The notes under the pieces were generated by a model that was not told the origin of the DNA, ran no database searches, and was given only the letters and a program-made list of their open reading frames with translations. Positions 26,766 to 36,882 of a stretch of 64,000 bases of DNA are shown in pieces. Positions within the stretch are counted from its first letter, which is position 1. Each line of letters starts with the position of its first letter. The stretch spans positions 2,232,001 through 2,296,000 of the forward strand of contig NZ_AP027737.1 of assembly GCF_030296695.1 (NCBI RefSeq), read 5' to 3'. The stretch is from Agromyces mangrovi (GTDB lineage Bacteria > Actinomycetota > Actinomycetes > Actinomycetales > Microbacteriaceae). The position numbers were made by a program, and so were the translations under genes.

Positions 26766-27130
26766 CGCAACATGATCAGCGGGGATCACATCGGGGCATC
26801 GTCTCGGCACCATCGCGCGCCGCACGCCCCGTCGCCCCGTCGCATCCGATCGGGGCTCGACCCCGCGAATCACCAGCCGCAGGCCGCCTCCCCGACGCCG
26901 GCCGCCTCCCGCCCCGCAGCGCCGTCGCGCGCGTGGGCGCACCGATCTCCCGACCGACCGGAGGCCGGAGCAGGAAGGAGGCGACGACCGCGCCTCCCGA
27001 CGTGACGACGACCTGCTGCCCGGATCGCCGATGGCACCGGACAACAGGCGTCGCGCATCACCAATCCCAGCGACGACCACACCATCACTGACAGGGCGGA
27101 GTGGCGCGTCACCATTGAAAGGAATGCGAC
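26766..27130 (+). other. Long untranslated leader upstream of the PQQ-type dehydrogenase
   Basis: About 360 nt without a convincing gene; the short open frame in it has Pro/Arg-rich composition of the kind expected from GC-rich non-coding DNA. No known riboswitch was recognised. It ends with AAAGGA 10 nt before the ATG at 27131. It may be a regulatory leader, or a closer promoter may exist that I cannot see. Confidence 0.3.
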
Positions 27131-30100
27131 ATGAAGTCTAGCCGAGTCGGCTTGACGGCCTTGCTCGCGGCAACCCTCTCGATCGGAGCATTCGGAGCCC
27201 CGGCCTTCGCCCACGACGGCGTCGACCACTCCGCGGAGCCCGGTGCCGAGGCGGCCCTCGACTGGTCGAACTACGAGAAGATCCTGCTGACGAAGAACGT
27301 CGGCGAACCCATCGGCATGTCCGTGATGCCCGACGGGACGGTGCTCCACACCGCACGCAACGGCGACATCCGCCACACCGATCCCGACACCGGGGTCACG
27401 CGCCTCATCAACACCATCGACGTCTACGCGAACTCCGAGGACGGACTCCAGACGGTCGAACTCGCTCCCGACTTCGAGGAGAGCGGATGGGTGTACCTCT
27501 TCTACGCACCTCGCGTGATGGAGGCGCCGTATCCAGAGACGACTCCGTCGGGCTCCGCACCGAACTCCCTGCCGGAGGGCGAGGACGACAGCTACTGGGA
27601 CATCTGGAAGGGCTACAACCAGCTGACCCGCGTGCAGTGGGACGCGGGTTCCGGCTCGCTCGACATGTCCACCGAGCAGGTCATCATCAAGGTCGAGGTC
27701 CAGCGCGGGCAGTGCTGCCACGTGGGCGGCGACATCGACTTCGATGCCGACGGCAACGTGTACATCTCCACCGGTGACAACACGCCGGCGAGCACGCCCG
27801 GTTCCAACGGCTTCGCGCCGAACAACGACGCACCGGGCATGAACCCGGGGTTCGACTCGCGGCGCGGCGCAGGCAGCACCAACGACCTGCGCGGCGCGGT
27901 GCTGCGGATCACCGTGCAGGAGGACGGCTCGTACACCATCCCCGAGGGCAACCTCTTCGCGGAGGGCACCGAGAACACCCGCCCCGAGATCTTCGTCATG
28001 GGCCTGCGGAACCCGTTCCGCATGACCGTCGACGACGAGACCGGCGCCGTGCGCTGGGGCGACTACGGTCCCGACTCCGGTACGGCGAGCGCGGAGCGCG
28101 GCCCGCTGGGCTACGTCGAGTGGCAGAGCACGACCGAGGCGCTGAACGGCGGCTGGCCGTACTGCCACGGTCCGAACGCGAACTACAACGACTGGGACTT
28201 CGAGACGGCGACGCCGGGCGAGTTCTTCGACTGCGACGCCGGCGCGGAGAACACCTCGCGCTGGAACACCGGCCTCGAGACCCTGCCGGCCGCAACCGAG
28301 CCGCAGATCTACTACGGCGACAACCCGGGCGACCAGCCCTTCGACGAGATGGTGGAGTTCGACGCGCAGGGCGGCCAGGGCCCGATGGGTGGCCCGACCT
28401 ACCGTTACGACGAGTCGAACCCGCTCGACTCGAAGTGGCCGGAGTACTGGGACGGCAAGGCGTTCTTCTACGAGTTCTCGCAGGACTACATCGCGGCGTT
28501 CACCAACGAGGACCCGAACGGTCCGGTGACGCACATCGAGCAGGTGCTGCCGAACGCCGAGCTGACGGCGAACCTCATGGAGATCACCGACAGCCCGATC
28601 GACATGGAGTTCGGCGCCGACGGATCGCTGTACATCCTCGACTACGGCAACGGCTTCTTCCGCCAGAACCCGGAGGCGGGCCTGTACCGCGTCGATTACG
28701 CGGAGGGCAACAAGAGCCCGACCGCGGTGATCGCGGCGGACCCGATCTCGTCGTCGACCGCTCCGCTCGAGGTGCAGTTCGACGGCTCGGGATCGTCCGA
28801 TCCCGAGGGGGCCGAGCTCACGTACGACTGGGACTTCGACGGTGACGGCGTCTTCGACGCCAGCGGCGTCGAGGCCTCGACGACGTACACCGAGCTCGCC
28901 CAGTACACGGTGCGCCTGCGCGTGACCGACCCGTCGGGCCGCACGGGCATCACGTCGTCGGCCATCACGGTCGGCAACGTCGCTCCGACGCTCACGGCGG
29001 ATGCACCGGCGAACGGCGGGTTCTTCAACTGGGGCGACGCGGTTCCGTACGCGTTCAGCACGAACGACCCCGAGGACGGCACGGACACGAACTGCGCGCA
29101 GCTCTCGTGGACGCTCGGCCTCGGGCACGACACGCACGCGCACCCCGAGGTGCTCGGCAGCGGATGCTCCGGCGCCTGGGCCACCCCGGCTGACGCACCG
29201 GAGCACGGCGAGACGGAGAAGCTCTTCGCCGTCATCGTGGCGACGTACACCGACAACGGCAACGGGGACATCCCCGCCGCCCAGGGCGAGACGTCGCTGG
29301 TGCTGAACCCGTTCGTGCAGGAGGCCGAGCACGCCGACACCCTCGAGGGCGTCGACGTGGTGGCCGACGAGACCGCCGGCGCGCTGTCGAAGGTGACCTC
29401 CTTCGACCCGGGCGACTCGCTCACCTGGGATCCGGTGAACTTCACCGGCATCGAGGGCGTCGAGGTCCGCGGTCAGGGCACGGGAACGATCGAGCTCCGC
29501 TGGGGCACGGCCGACGCGACGCCGTTCGCGACGGCGGCGATCGACTCGGCCGGCTGGTCGAGCGTGGCGGCATCCGTCACCGAGTTCCCCGTCGGCACCG
29601 GCGTGCTCGTGGTCACGAGCACGGGCGGCGTCGAGCTCGACACGCTCACCTTCCAGGGCGACGGTGTCGCGGACGTCACGCCCCCGAGGCGGCGGTCGCG
29701 ATCACGCCGGAGGAGCCCGACGGTGAGGGCGGCTGGTACACGGTGCCGGTCACGCTGACGGCGGCTCCGACCGACAACGGCGCGATCGACGACTTCGAGG
29801 TCTCCGTCGACGGTGGCGACACGTGGACCAGCCTGCGGTGGCGGTTCTGGGCCTTCGCGCAGCGGTTCGACCCGTACGTGGTCGACACCGAGGGCGAGAC
29901 CGAGGTGCTGTACCGGGCCTTCGACACCGGCGGGAACGTCTCGGACGTCGAGTCGGTCGTCGTGAAGGTCGACTCGATCGCACCCGACGTGTCCATCACC
30001 GGCGTCGCAGACGGCGACGAGCTCGGCTCGTCGGCGACCGTCGGGATCGGCGTGGACTCGAGCGACGAGACGTCGGGCGTCGTGAGCGAGGAGCTCACGC

Positions 30101-30459
30101 TCGACGGCGAGCCGCTGGAGGAGGGCGACCTCGACCTGTGGACGCTCGAGCTCGGCGAGCACGAGCTGGTCGCCGCGGCCGTCGACGAGGCGGGCAACCG
30201 CAGCGAGGTGTCGGTGGCATTCACCGTGACCACGTCGGTCGGCGACCTCGCGTCGAACCTCGAGCGCATCGAGGCCGACGGCGGCATCGACACCCCCGAG
30301 GCGGCGCGTCTGCACGCGTTCCTCGCCCAGGCGGAGCGCGCCATCGAGCGCGACCGTGCCGACCAGGCGGCCGCGGCGCTCGAGCGCTTCGCCGCCGCGA
30401 CCGACGACGAACTGCTCGCACGCGACGCCCTCGCGCTCGCGGAGCAGCTCGGCGGCTGA
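27131..30459 (+). CDS. Secreted PQQ-type sugar dehydrogenase with PKD, CBM-like and FIMAH-like domains (one frameshift)
   Basis: A large secreted enzyme. Signal peptide 1-27 (ends APAFA). Residues about 45-530 form a six-bladed sGDH-type propeller (LLTKNVGEPIGMSVMPDG; GQCCHVGGDIDFDADGNVYI; VMGLRNPFRMTVDDETG; SPIDMEFGADGSLYILDYG) that oxidises sugar hydroxyls using PQQ. A PKD domain follows (about 545-640, YDWDFDGDGVFD), then a variable module, a CBM6-like segment (QEAEHADTLEGVDV), an Ig-like module and a C-terminal helical FIMAH-like stretch. One C restored to the C5 run at 29691-29695 joins the last about 250 residues; the repaired length is 1109. The PQQ assignment is by family. Confidence 0.83.
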
Positions 30460-30464
30460 CACCC

Positions 30465-30499
30465 GGTCCGGGGGCGGGCGTCCCGCCCGCCCCCGGACC
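30465..30499 (+). terminator. GC hairpin after the dehydrogenase gene
   Basis: A perfect 16-bp stem (30465-30480 with 30484-30499) and a 3-nt loop start 5 nt after the stop. There is no T-tract. It may terminate transcription partly or protect the upstream mRNA end. Confidence 0.55.
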
Positions 30500-30594
30500 C
30501 CCACAGACCGCGGGCCGACCGGCCCGTGCCGCCCGGCCGAAGCGACCGGGCAACGACGGAAGGTGCGACCCCCGCACCGATCAAGGAGGATCAG

Positions 30595-31554
30595 ATGTCC
30601 ATCAAGACCCGAACCCGAGGTGCCCTCGCCGGTGCCGCGGGCGTCGCACTGCTCGCCGGCGGACTTCTCGCCGGTGGTCCGGCGCTCGCCGCGCCCGAGT
30701 CCGAGAACGCCAACCCCGCGGCCGACTGCGCGGGCCGCAGCATCCCGGCCTCGAAGGTCTCGTTCCAGATGTTCAGCCAGCTCGGCTGGCAGTTCGCCGA
30801 GGGCGACGTCGAGCCCGTGCTCGCAGCGCTGTCGGAGGCCGGCTACAAGAACATCGAGGGCTTCGGCAACCCCGGCAGCTTCTTCAGCACCTACGGCGAC
30901 CGCACCGCCGACGAGTTCCGGGCGCTGCTGAAGGAGTACGGCCTGAAGATGCCGAGCGCGCACGGCAACACCAACGAGGCGACGTTCGACGAGACGCTCG
31001 AATGGGCGAAGGCGGTCGGCCAGAAGTACACCGGCTCGGGCGGCTTCCCGGCACCCGGCATCAACTCGGGCTACGAGAACGTGCTGCTGACGGCCGAGGC
31101 GATGAACCGGCTCGGCGAGCGCTCGGTCAAGGCGGGCGTCGGCAAGTTCTTCGGCCACAACCACCAGAGCGAGTTCACGACGACCTACACCGTGCCCGAG
31201 ACCGGCGAGGTGAAGAGCGCCTGGGAGATCCTGGTCGAGAACACCGACCCGCGCTGGGTCACGTTCCAGGTCGACGTGTTCTGGGCGTCGGACGCCGGCG
31301 AGGGCGTCGACGTGCCCGCGCTGCTGGAGAAGTACGGCGACCGCATCGAGCTGCTGCACATCAAGGACGGCGACCTGAACGGCGAGGGCCGGGGCGTCCC
31401 GGGCAACGTCGGGCAGGGCGACATCCACTGGGAGCCGATCCTCGAGGAGGCGCTGGGTCACGTGAACCTCTACGTGATCGAGCGCGACGGCGCGCCGAAC
31501 GACGCGACGTTCCTGACCGAGAGCTTCGACTACCTCACCTGCCTCGAGTACTGA
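30595..31554 (+). CDS. Secreted sugar phosphate isomerase/epimerase-like TIM barrel
   Basis: A 319-residue protein with AAGGAGG before the ATG. Signal peptide 1-34 (ends GPALAA). The AP-endonuclease-2/xylose-isomerase-like barrel has VSFQMFSQLGWQF, GYKNIEGFGNP, GHNHQSEF, VTFQVDVFWASDAGE (metal-binding Asp), LLHIKDGDLNG and YVIERDGA. Such secreted barrels act on oxidised sugars, lactones or ketosugars rather than phosphates. It sits between a secreted dehydrogenase and a second secreted barrel, suggesting successive extracellular steps. Confidence 0.82.
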   Translation: MSIKTRTRGALAGAAGVALLAGGLLAGGPALAAPESENANPAADCAGRSIPASKVSFQMFSQLGWQFAEGDVEPVLAALSEAGYKNIEGFGNPGSFFSTYGDRTADEFRALLKEYGLKMPSAHGNTNEATFDETLEWAKAVGQKYTGSGGFPAPGINSGYENVLLTAEAMNRLGERSVKAGVGKFFGHNHQSEFTTTYTVPETGEVKSAWEILVENTDPRWVTFQVDVFWASDAGEGVDVPALLEKYGDRIELLHIKDGDLNGEGRGVPGNVGQGDIHWEPILEEALGHVNLYVIERDGAPNDATFLTESFDYLTCLEY

Positions 31555-31560
31555 CCCGTC

Positions 31561-31592
31561 GGGAGCGGGGCGGCGGTCGCCGCCCCGCTCCC
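31561..31592 (+). terminator. GC hairpin between the two secreted TIM-barrel genes
   Basis: A 14-bp perfect stem (31561-31574 with 31579-31592), loop GGTC. A second hairpin CGCCGCC-GAC-GGCGGCG follows at 31601-31617. No T-tract. Partial termination or mRNA-stability element. Confidence 0.5.
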
Positions 31593-31648
31593 CGCACCCG
31601 CGCCGCCGACGGCGGCGTCCTCACCCCGCAACACTGCAAAGGAGCATC

Positions 31649-32773
31649 ATGAACGACCTCATCGACCAGACCGACGATCCCGGCCTCGGCCGGGGCCTCG
31701 GCCTGACCCGACGCCAGCTGCTCGCTGCGACCACCGGCATGGCGGCCGCGGCCGCGCTCGGCGGCGCCGCGCTCGGCACCGGCACCGCGCATGCGTCGCC
31801 GGCCAACGGCGCGCTCGTTCCGGCGCCCCGTCGCGGCATCATCCTCTACACGGTGCGCGACGCGATCAGCCGCGACCCGCTGACGACCGACCTGCCGTCG
31901 GGCTTCCGCGAGGTGTTCGAGGAGCTGTCGCGCATCGGATACCGGCAGATCGAGTTCGCCGGATACCGCCAGAGCGCCAACGCCGACGGCGGCGACGTGA
32001 ACAACCCCGAGGGCGCGCACCAGCTGCGCATGTGGCTCGACGACAACGGACTGCAGGCCGAGGGCAACCACGGCCGCATCCCGTCGGAGGTCACACCCGA
32101 GACGCTCGCGTCGTTCGACTACGACTGCGAGATCGCGAACATCCTCGGGTTCGGGCACATCGGCACCGGCAGCGACCCGACCCGCAGCGCGCAGAAGGCC
32201 GACTGGGACGTCGCCGCCGACGTGTGGAACGCGTTCGGCGAGCGGGCGCGCAGCCACGGGCTGAAGCTCTACACGCACAACCACGACCAGGCGTACGACT
32301 TCCTGCTCGACAGCACTCCCGACCCGGTCTCGGGCGACATGACGCGCTCGACCGGCAAGCGGCGGCTCGAGTACTTCCTGGAGATCACCGACCCGAAGTA
32401 CGTGTACCTGGAGATGGACGTCTACTGGGCGCACGTCGCGCAGTACCGGCACACCGCGTTCACGGCTCCGGACGGTGGCTCGGTGGCGGACATCTTCGAC
32501 CCCGCGGCCCTCGTGGCGGCGAACACGAAGCGCTACCCGCTGTTCCACGCGAAGGACGGCCGCCGCGACGACAGCCAGACCAACGGCTACGTCATGACGC
32601 CGTTCGGCGAGGGCGACATCGACTACGCGACGTTCTTCCGCGCGATCGGCGCGAAGGGCTCGCACAACCCGATGTGGGAGCAGGACACGGCACCCGGCGG
32701 CAGTGCGAACCCCGCGCAGTCGCTCGAGTACGCCGGCGTCTCGTACGCCAACCTGGCCGCGCTGCGCGGCTAG
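31649..32773 (+). CDS. TAT-exported sugar isomerase/epimerase-like TIM barrel
   Basis: A 374-residue protein. The twin-arginine signal LTRRQLLAATTGMAAAAALG lies within residues 19-38, so it is exported folded, probably with a bound metal. The barrel has LYTVRDAISRDPL, GYRQIEFAGY, LYTHNHDQAYDF, VYLEMDVYWAHVA and LFHAKDGRRDD (metal ligands E, D, H). AAAGGAG precedes the ATG. With the two upstream genes it forms an extracellular sugar-modification set; the substrate is unknown. Confidence 0.82.
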   Translation: MNDLIDQTDDPGLGRGLGLTRRQLLAATTGMAAAAALGGAALGTGTAHASPANGALVPAPRRGIILYTVRDAISRDPLTTDLPSGFREVFEELSRIGYRQIEFAGYRQSANADGGDVNNPEGAHQLRMWLDDNGLQAEGNHGRIPSEVTPETLASFDYDCEIANILGFGHIGTGSDPTRSAQKADWDVAADVWNAFGERARSHGLKLYTHNHDQAYDFLLDSTPDPVSGDMTRSTGKRRLEYFLEITDPKYVYLEMDVYWAHVAQYRHTAFTAPDGGSVADIFDPAALVAANTKRYPLFHAKDGRRDDSQTNGYVMTPFGEGDIDYATFFRAIGAKGSHNPMWEQDTAPGGSANPAQSLEYAGVSYANLAALRG

Positions 32774-32788
32774 CCCCGCGGACGCACC

Positions 32789-32826
32789 AACACGAAGGGC
32801 CCGTCGGAAGACGGGCCCTTCGTGTT
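32789..32826. terminator. Bidirectional hairpin terminator
   Basis: A perfect 17-bp stem (32789-32805 with 32810-32826) with a GGAA tetraloop sits between the convergent TIM-barrel and RbsC-like genes. It can fold on either strand. No long T-tract, as is common in actinobacteria. Confidence 0.8.
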
Positions 32827-32840
32827 GCGCGGCGCGCCGG

Positions 32841-33878
32841 TCAGGTGCGCGAGGAACGACCCGCGAAGCGCTGCTGGAGCAGCACGGCCACCACGATGAT
32901 CACGCCCTTCACGACCGCCTGCACCGAGGTGGAGAGGTTGTTCTGCGTGAACACGTTGGTGAGCGTCGCGAAGATCAGCACGCCGAGCACCGTGCCGAAG
33001 ATCGTGCCGCGACCGCCGACCAGCAGCGTGCCGCCGACGACCACAGCGGCGATCGCGTCGAGCTCGTACAGCGTGCCGTGGGTCGACGTGCCGGCCGTGG
33101 TGCGGCCCAGCATCATCAGGGCCGCGACGCCGGCCGCGAAGCCCGCGAGCGCGTAGAGGGCCACGAGGTGGCGCTTGACCCGGATGCCCGCGAGGCGCGT
33201 GGCCTCGAAGTTGCCGCCGACGGCCACCGTGCGGCGGCCGAAGGTGGTGCGGCCGAGCAGGAACCACCCGGCGACCGCCGCGATCACGAAGATCCAGACC
33301 AGCCAGGCGATGCCGAGGAAGTCGCCGCGGAAGAAGTCGAGGAAGCCCTGCACGTCGACGAGCTGGGTGGACCGGTTCGACAGCAGTTCGGCGAGCCCTC
33401 GGGCGCCGACCAGCATGGCGAGTGTCGCCATGAACGGCACCACCTTGCCGTAGGCGATCACGACGCCGTTCACGAACCCGGCGGCGGTGCCGACTCCGAG
33501 CGCGACGAGCACCATCAGCAGCCAGCTGGTCTGCTCGGCGGCGGCCTGCACCCACGAGAGCGAGGCCACGACAGTCGCGAGCCCCATCACGGAGCCGACC
33601 GAGAGGTCGATGCCGCCCGAGGTGATCACGAAGGTCATGCCGATGCTGATCACGCCGATGATCGACGCGAACCGGATGATGGTGAGGATGTTGTCGAAGC
33701 TGGTGAAGCGGTCGCCCGCCGTCACGGCACCCACGACGACCAGGACGGCGAGGGCGATGACGAGGCCGAAGTTGCGCGCCGCCGGGCCATGGATGAGCCG
33801 GTGCCAGAGGCTCGGGGCGTTCTCGGCGGCAGCCGGGGCATCCGACTCGGCCGTTGCAGTGCTGTTCTGGTCGCTCAT
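32841..33878 (-). CDS. Sugar ABC permease, RbsC type
   Basis: A 345-residue BPD_transp_2 family membrane protein with about ten hydrophobic segments. Family landmarks are FVITSGGIDLSVGSVMGLATV, FMATLAMLVGARGLAELL, and AIAAVVVGGTLLVGGRGTIFGTVLGVL. The ATG overlaps the stop of the ATPase gene (ATGA at 33875-33878). It partners the RbsA-like ATPase and the divergent RbsB-like binding protein to import a monosaccharide or cyclitol. Confidence 0.93.
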   Translation of the reverse strand: MSDQNSTATAESDAPAAAENAPSLWHRLIHGPAARNFGLVIALAVLVVVGAVTAGDRFTSFDNILTIIRFASIIGVISIGMTFVITSGGIDLSVGSVMGLATVVASLSWVQAAAEQTSWLLMVLVALGVGTAAGFVNGVVIAYGKVVPFMATLAMLVGARGLAELLSNRSTQLVDVQGFLDFFRGDFLGIAWLVWIFVIAAVAGWFLLGRTTFGRRTVAVGGNFEATRLAGIRVKRHLVALYALAGFAAGVAALMMLGRTTAGTSTHGTLYELDAIAAVVVGGTLLVGGRGTIFGTVLGVLIFATLTNVFTQNNLSTSVQAVVKGVIIVVAVLLQQRFAGRSSRT

Positions 33879-35395
33879 GCGGCGACTCCCTTCATGACGA
33901 GGTCGAGCACCCCGTGCTCGTCGATCTCCGTCGCGTCGACGGTGGTGAGGATGTGGCCGTCGGCGACGACGAGCACGCGATCGGCGAGGCCGAGCACCTC
34001 GTCGATCTCGCTGGAGACCAGCAGGATGGCGTTGCCCGCATCCGCGAGGCGGCGGATGAGGTTGTAGATCTCGGCGCGAGCGCCGACGTCGACGCCGCGC
34101 GTGGGCTCGTCGAGCAGCAGCAGTCGGGTGCCGTGCACGAGCCACCGGGCCAGCAGGATCTTCTGCTGGTTGCCGCCCGAGAGGGTGCCGGCGGCGCGCT
34201 CGCCGTCCGGCGGCCGGAGCTCCAGCGCGTCGATCTGCTCCTGGGTCACCTGGCGCTCGGCACGCTCGTTGAGCACCGAGAACCGCGCGAACCGGGTGAA
34301 CGACGACAGCGTCACGTTCTTGAAGATCGGCTCCTCGAGGATGAGGCCCTGGCTCTTGCGCTCTTCGGGCGAGAGGCCCACGCCCGCGCCCACGGCAGCG
34401 GCCACCGAACCCGGCTTCAGGCGCGTGCCGTCGACCTCCACTCGGCCCGACGTCGCCTTGCGGGCGCCGTAGACCGTCTCGAGGATCTCGGAGCGGCCGG
34501 AGCCGACGAGTCCGGCGAGCCCCACGATCTCGCCAGCGCGCACCCGCAGGTCGACGCCCTCGAACAGGCCGGCGACGCCGAGTCCGGCGACGTCGAGCAC
34601 GACCGGAGCGTCGGCGGCGATCGGCGTCCGCTCGGGGAAGACGTTCGCGACCTCCCTGCCGGTCATCAGCTTGATGAGCTCCGGCGTGGGGGTGTCGGCG
34701 ACCTCGAGGCCGCTCGCCATCGTGCGGCCGTCCTTCAGCACCGTGATGCGGTCGCCGATCTGGTTGATCTCCTCCAGCCGATGGGAGATGTAGATGATCG
34801 CGATGCCCTGGGATGTGAGCTCCTCGACGACGCGGAACAGGTTCTTCACCTCGTCGGAGTCGAGCACCGCGCTGGGCTCGTCCATGATGATGAGCTTCGC
34901 GTCGTGCGACAGTGCACGCGCCATGCTCACGATCTGCTTGTTCGCCGCCGAGAGCGTGCCGACCTCCGTCGAGGGGGCGAGGTCGGCGTGGCCGAGGCGT
35001 GCCAGGAGCTCCTTGGTGCGGCGGGTCGCCGCACGCCGGTGGAGCGCGCCCCAGGTGGCGAGCTCGTGCCCGAGGAAGATGTTCTCGGCGACCGTCAGGC
35101 CGTCGACGACATCGAGCTCCTGGTACATCGTGGCGATCCCCATGTCGATCGCAGCGACCGGGTTGGGGATCTCGGTGGTCTCACCCTGCCAGGTGATCTC
35201 GCCGGCATCGGGCTGGTGGGCCCCCGCGAGCACCTTGATCAGGGTGGACTTTCCGGCACCGTTCTGGCCGAGGACGCAATGCACCTCGCCGGGCCGGACG
35301 TCCAGGCTGACGCCCTGGAGGGCCTTCACTCCGGAGAACTCCTTCGTGATGCCGCTCATCGACAGTAATGACGCGGCACTATCACCTTTGATCAT
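33875..35395 (-). CDS. Sugar ABC ATP-binding protein, RbsA/MglA type (duplicated domains)
   Basis: A 506-residue tandem ATPase. The first domain has Walker A GQNGAGKST, a signature-like LSAANKQIVSMARAL and Walker B LIIMDEPSAVL. The second has the degenerate Walker A GLVGSGRSE, signature LSGGNQQKILLARWL and Walker B LLLLDEPTRGVD. This asymmetry is usual for CUT2 importers. I use the ATG at 35395; a second ATG at 35359 (MSGITKEF) is possible. Confidence 0.93.
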   Translation of the reverse strand: MIKGDSAASLLSMSGITKEFSGVKALQGVSLDVRPGEVHCVLGQNGAGKSTLIKVLAGAHQPDAGEITWQGETTEIPNPVAAIDMGIATMYQELDVVDGLTVAENIFLGHELATWGALHRRAATRRTKELLARLGHADLAPSTEVGTLSAANKQIVSMARALSHDAKLIIMDEPSAVLDSDEVKNLFRVVEELTSQGIAIIYISHRLEEINQIGDRITVLKDGRTMASGLEVADTPTPELIKLMTGREVANVFPERTPIAADAPVVLDVAGLGVAGLFEGVDLRVRAGEIVGLAGLVGSGRSEILETVYGARKATSGRVEVDGTRLKPGSVAAAVGAGVGLSPEERKSQGLILEEPIFKNVTLSSFTRFARFSVLNERAERQVTQEQIDALELRPPDGERAAGTLSGGNQQKILLARWLVHGTRLLLLDEPTRGVDVGARAEIYNLIRRLADAGNAILLVSSEIDEVLGLADRVLVVADGHILTTVDATEIDEHGVLDLVMKGVAA

Positions 35396-35709
35396 GCGAA
35401 AACCATAACAGAACGGCGAGCGGCCCTCCAGAGTCCCTGGCGAAGCCGGGTCGGGTGTCCTTCAGTCTCGCGCGCGTGGTCACGCGCGCGCGAGCAGTGT
35501 CCCGAACCTGCCCGCTGATCATGCGGGATCCGCCGCTTCAGCGGTCGTGCATCCGGGACTTACGACGACAGAAGAAAAAAGTTGACTACTGATCGAGCGC
35601 TTATGCTACGTTGGCCATGTCAACGTGGACGACAGCTGCTCCTCCGGGACCGCCGCGGTTCACTCCGCGTGACACGTCCGCAACTCACACAGGAACGAGG
35701 AGAGAGCAC
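35396..35709. promoter_or_regulatory. Divergent control region of the RbsAC and RbsB genes
   Basis: It contains a GC hairpin (CTCGCGCGCGTG at 35467-35478 pairing with 35481-35494, one bulge), a palindrome CCGCT-TC-AGCGG (35533-35544), TTGACT/TATGCT promoter-like boxes (35582-35587, 35602-35607, short 14-bp spacing) and an operator-like inverted repeat CGTTG-N7-CAACG (35609-35625). The last is the best operator candidate; its regulator may be the ROK protein at 39116. Confidence 0.5.
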
Positions 35710-36741
35710 ATGCGTACGCGCTTGCGCCGCAACACCTTCGTCGCGCTCGGTGCGATGACGGCGGTCGTCGGCCTCATGGCCGGCTGCACCGCCGCAGAGA
35801 CCACCGACACCGGCCCGACCAACAACGCCAACAACGAGGAGTCGGGCGAGACCGTTCGCATCGGCTTCTCTGGACCCGCCGCCGACCACGGCTGGCTGGG
35901 TGCCATCAACTCCGCCGCGATCGCCCAGGCGGAGACCTACGACGACGTGGAGCTGATCGTCGCCGAGGGCACCAACGACGCCAACCTGCAGATCAGCCAG
36001 ATCGAGACCTTCATCAACGACGGCGTCGACGCCATCGTGCTGCTGCCCACCGACGGTGCGGCGCTCACCGAGGTCGCGATCAGCGCCATGCAGGCCGGCA
36101 TCCCGGTCATCAACGTCGACCGCGAGTTCTCGAGCCCCGACGCCGCGCGCGTCACCATCCTCGGTGACAACTACGGCATGGGCGTGAGCGCCGGTACGTA
36201 CATCTGCGAGCAGGTCGGCGACAACCCCGACGCCGTGGTGGCGGAGATCGCCGGCATCGACTCGCTGCCCCTCACGCAGGACCGCTCGCAGGGCTTCGCC
36301 GACGCGCTGGCCGACTGCGGCCTGTCGGTGTCGAACCGCGTCGCAGCGGACTTCACCATCGCCGGCGGCGAGGCTGCGGCCTCGCAGCTGCTCCAGGCGG
36401 CACCCGAGATCGACGCCCTCTGGAACCACGACGACGACCAGGGCATCGGCGTGCTCGCGGCCATCGACGCCGCGGGTCGCGACGAGTTCATCATGGTCGG
36501 CGGCGCCGGCTCGCTGAACGCCATGGAGGCCATCCAGGCCGGCGACTCGGTGCTCGAGGCGACGGTCATCTACCCCTCGACGCAGGCCGCCGACGGCATC
36601 GCGCTCGCTCGCCTCGTCGCCCAGAGCCGTGCGCTCGGCGACCTGGTCGAGCAGGACGTGCCGAACCGGATCGTGCTCTACGCACCGGTCGTGACGGCCG
36701 AGAACGTGGAGCAGTACCTCCCGATCGGCTTCGAGTCCTGA
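35710..36741 (+). CDS. Sugar-binding lipoprotein, RbsB type
   Basis: A 343-residue periplasmic-binding-protein-like (LacI-fold) lipoprotein. GAGGAGAG lies upstream of the ATG; the lipobox is GLMAGC. Mature segments VRIGFSGPAADHGWLGAINS, FINDGVDAIVLLPTDGAALT, IPVINVDREFSSPD and DALWNHDDDQGIGVLAAI are typical of ribose/inositol/xylose binders. It is divergent from its ATPase and permease, an unusual split. Confidence 0.92.
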   Translation: MRTRLRRNTFVALGAMTAVVGLMAGCTAAETTDTGPTNNANNEESGETVRIGFSGPAADHGWLGAINSAAIAQAETYDDVELIVAEGTNDANLQISQIETFINDGVDAIVLLPTDGAALTEVAISAMQAGIPVINVDREFSSPDAARVTILGDNYGMGVSAGTYICEQVGDNPDAVVAEIAGIDSLPLTQDRSQGFADALADCGLSVSNRVAADFTIAGGEAAASQLLQAAPEIDALWNHDDDQGIGVLAAIDAAGRDEFIMVGGAGSLNAMEAIQAGDSVLEATVIYPSTQAADGIALARLVAQSRALGDLVEQDVPNRIVLYAPVVTAENVEQYLPIGFES

Positions 36742-36748
36742 TCGCCCG

Positions 36749-36775
36749 CCGGCGGGGTCCTCGGGGCCCCGCCGG
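36749..36775 (+). terminator. Hairpin after the RbsB-like gene
   Basis: CCGGCGGGG (36749-36757) pairs with CCCCGCCGG (36767-36775), 9-nt loop, 7 nt after the stop. No T-tract. It may lower expression of downstream genes relative to the abundant binding protein. Confidence 0.5.
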
Positions 36776-36882
36776 TGCCGATCGGGTGCAGGTAGCGAGA
36801 GCAACGGACGCCGGGGGAACGCCTCGGCGTCCTCGACCGTCCCGGGTACGAGACGAAACGCCCGGGGAGTCTGGGGAAAGAG

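Noticed and set aside
26772..27005. Small plus-strand open frame (77 codons) in the leader of the dehydrogenase gene.
   Set aside because: Pro/Arg/Ala/Ser-rich with no ribosome site or conserved motif; typical of GC-rich non-coding DNA.
26631..27080. Minus-strand frame whose end (VKQKLRGSNNKHELRDAGFV) looks protein-like and might be a transposase tail.
   Set aside because: Only about 35 residues have ordinary composition; no transposase motif or matching upstream part. Kept only as weak support for a foreign origin of the low-GC block.
26870..29332. 820-codon open frame on the minus strand opposite the PQQ-type dehydrogenase.
   Set aside because: No domain or normal composition; the plus strand encodes a clear propeller and PKD domain with signal peptide and ribosome site.
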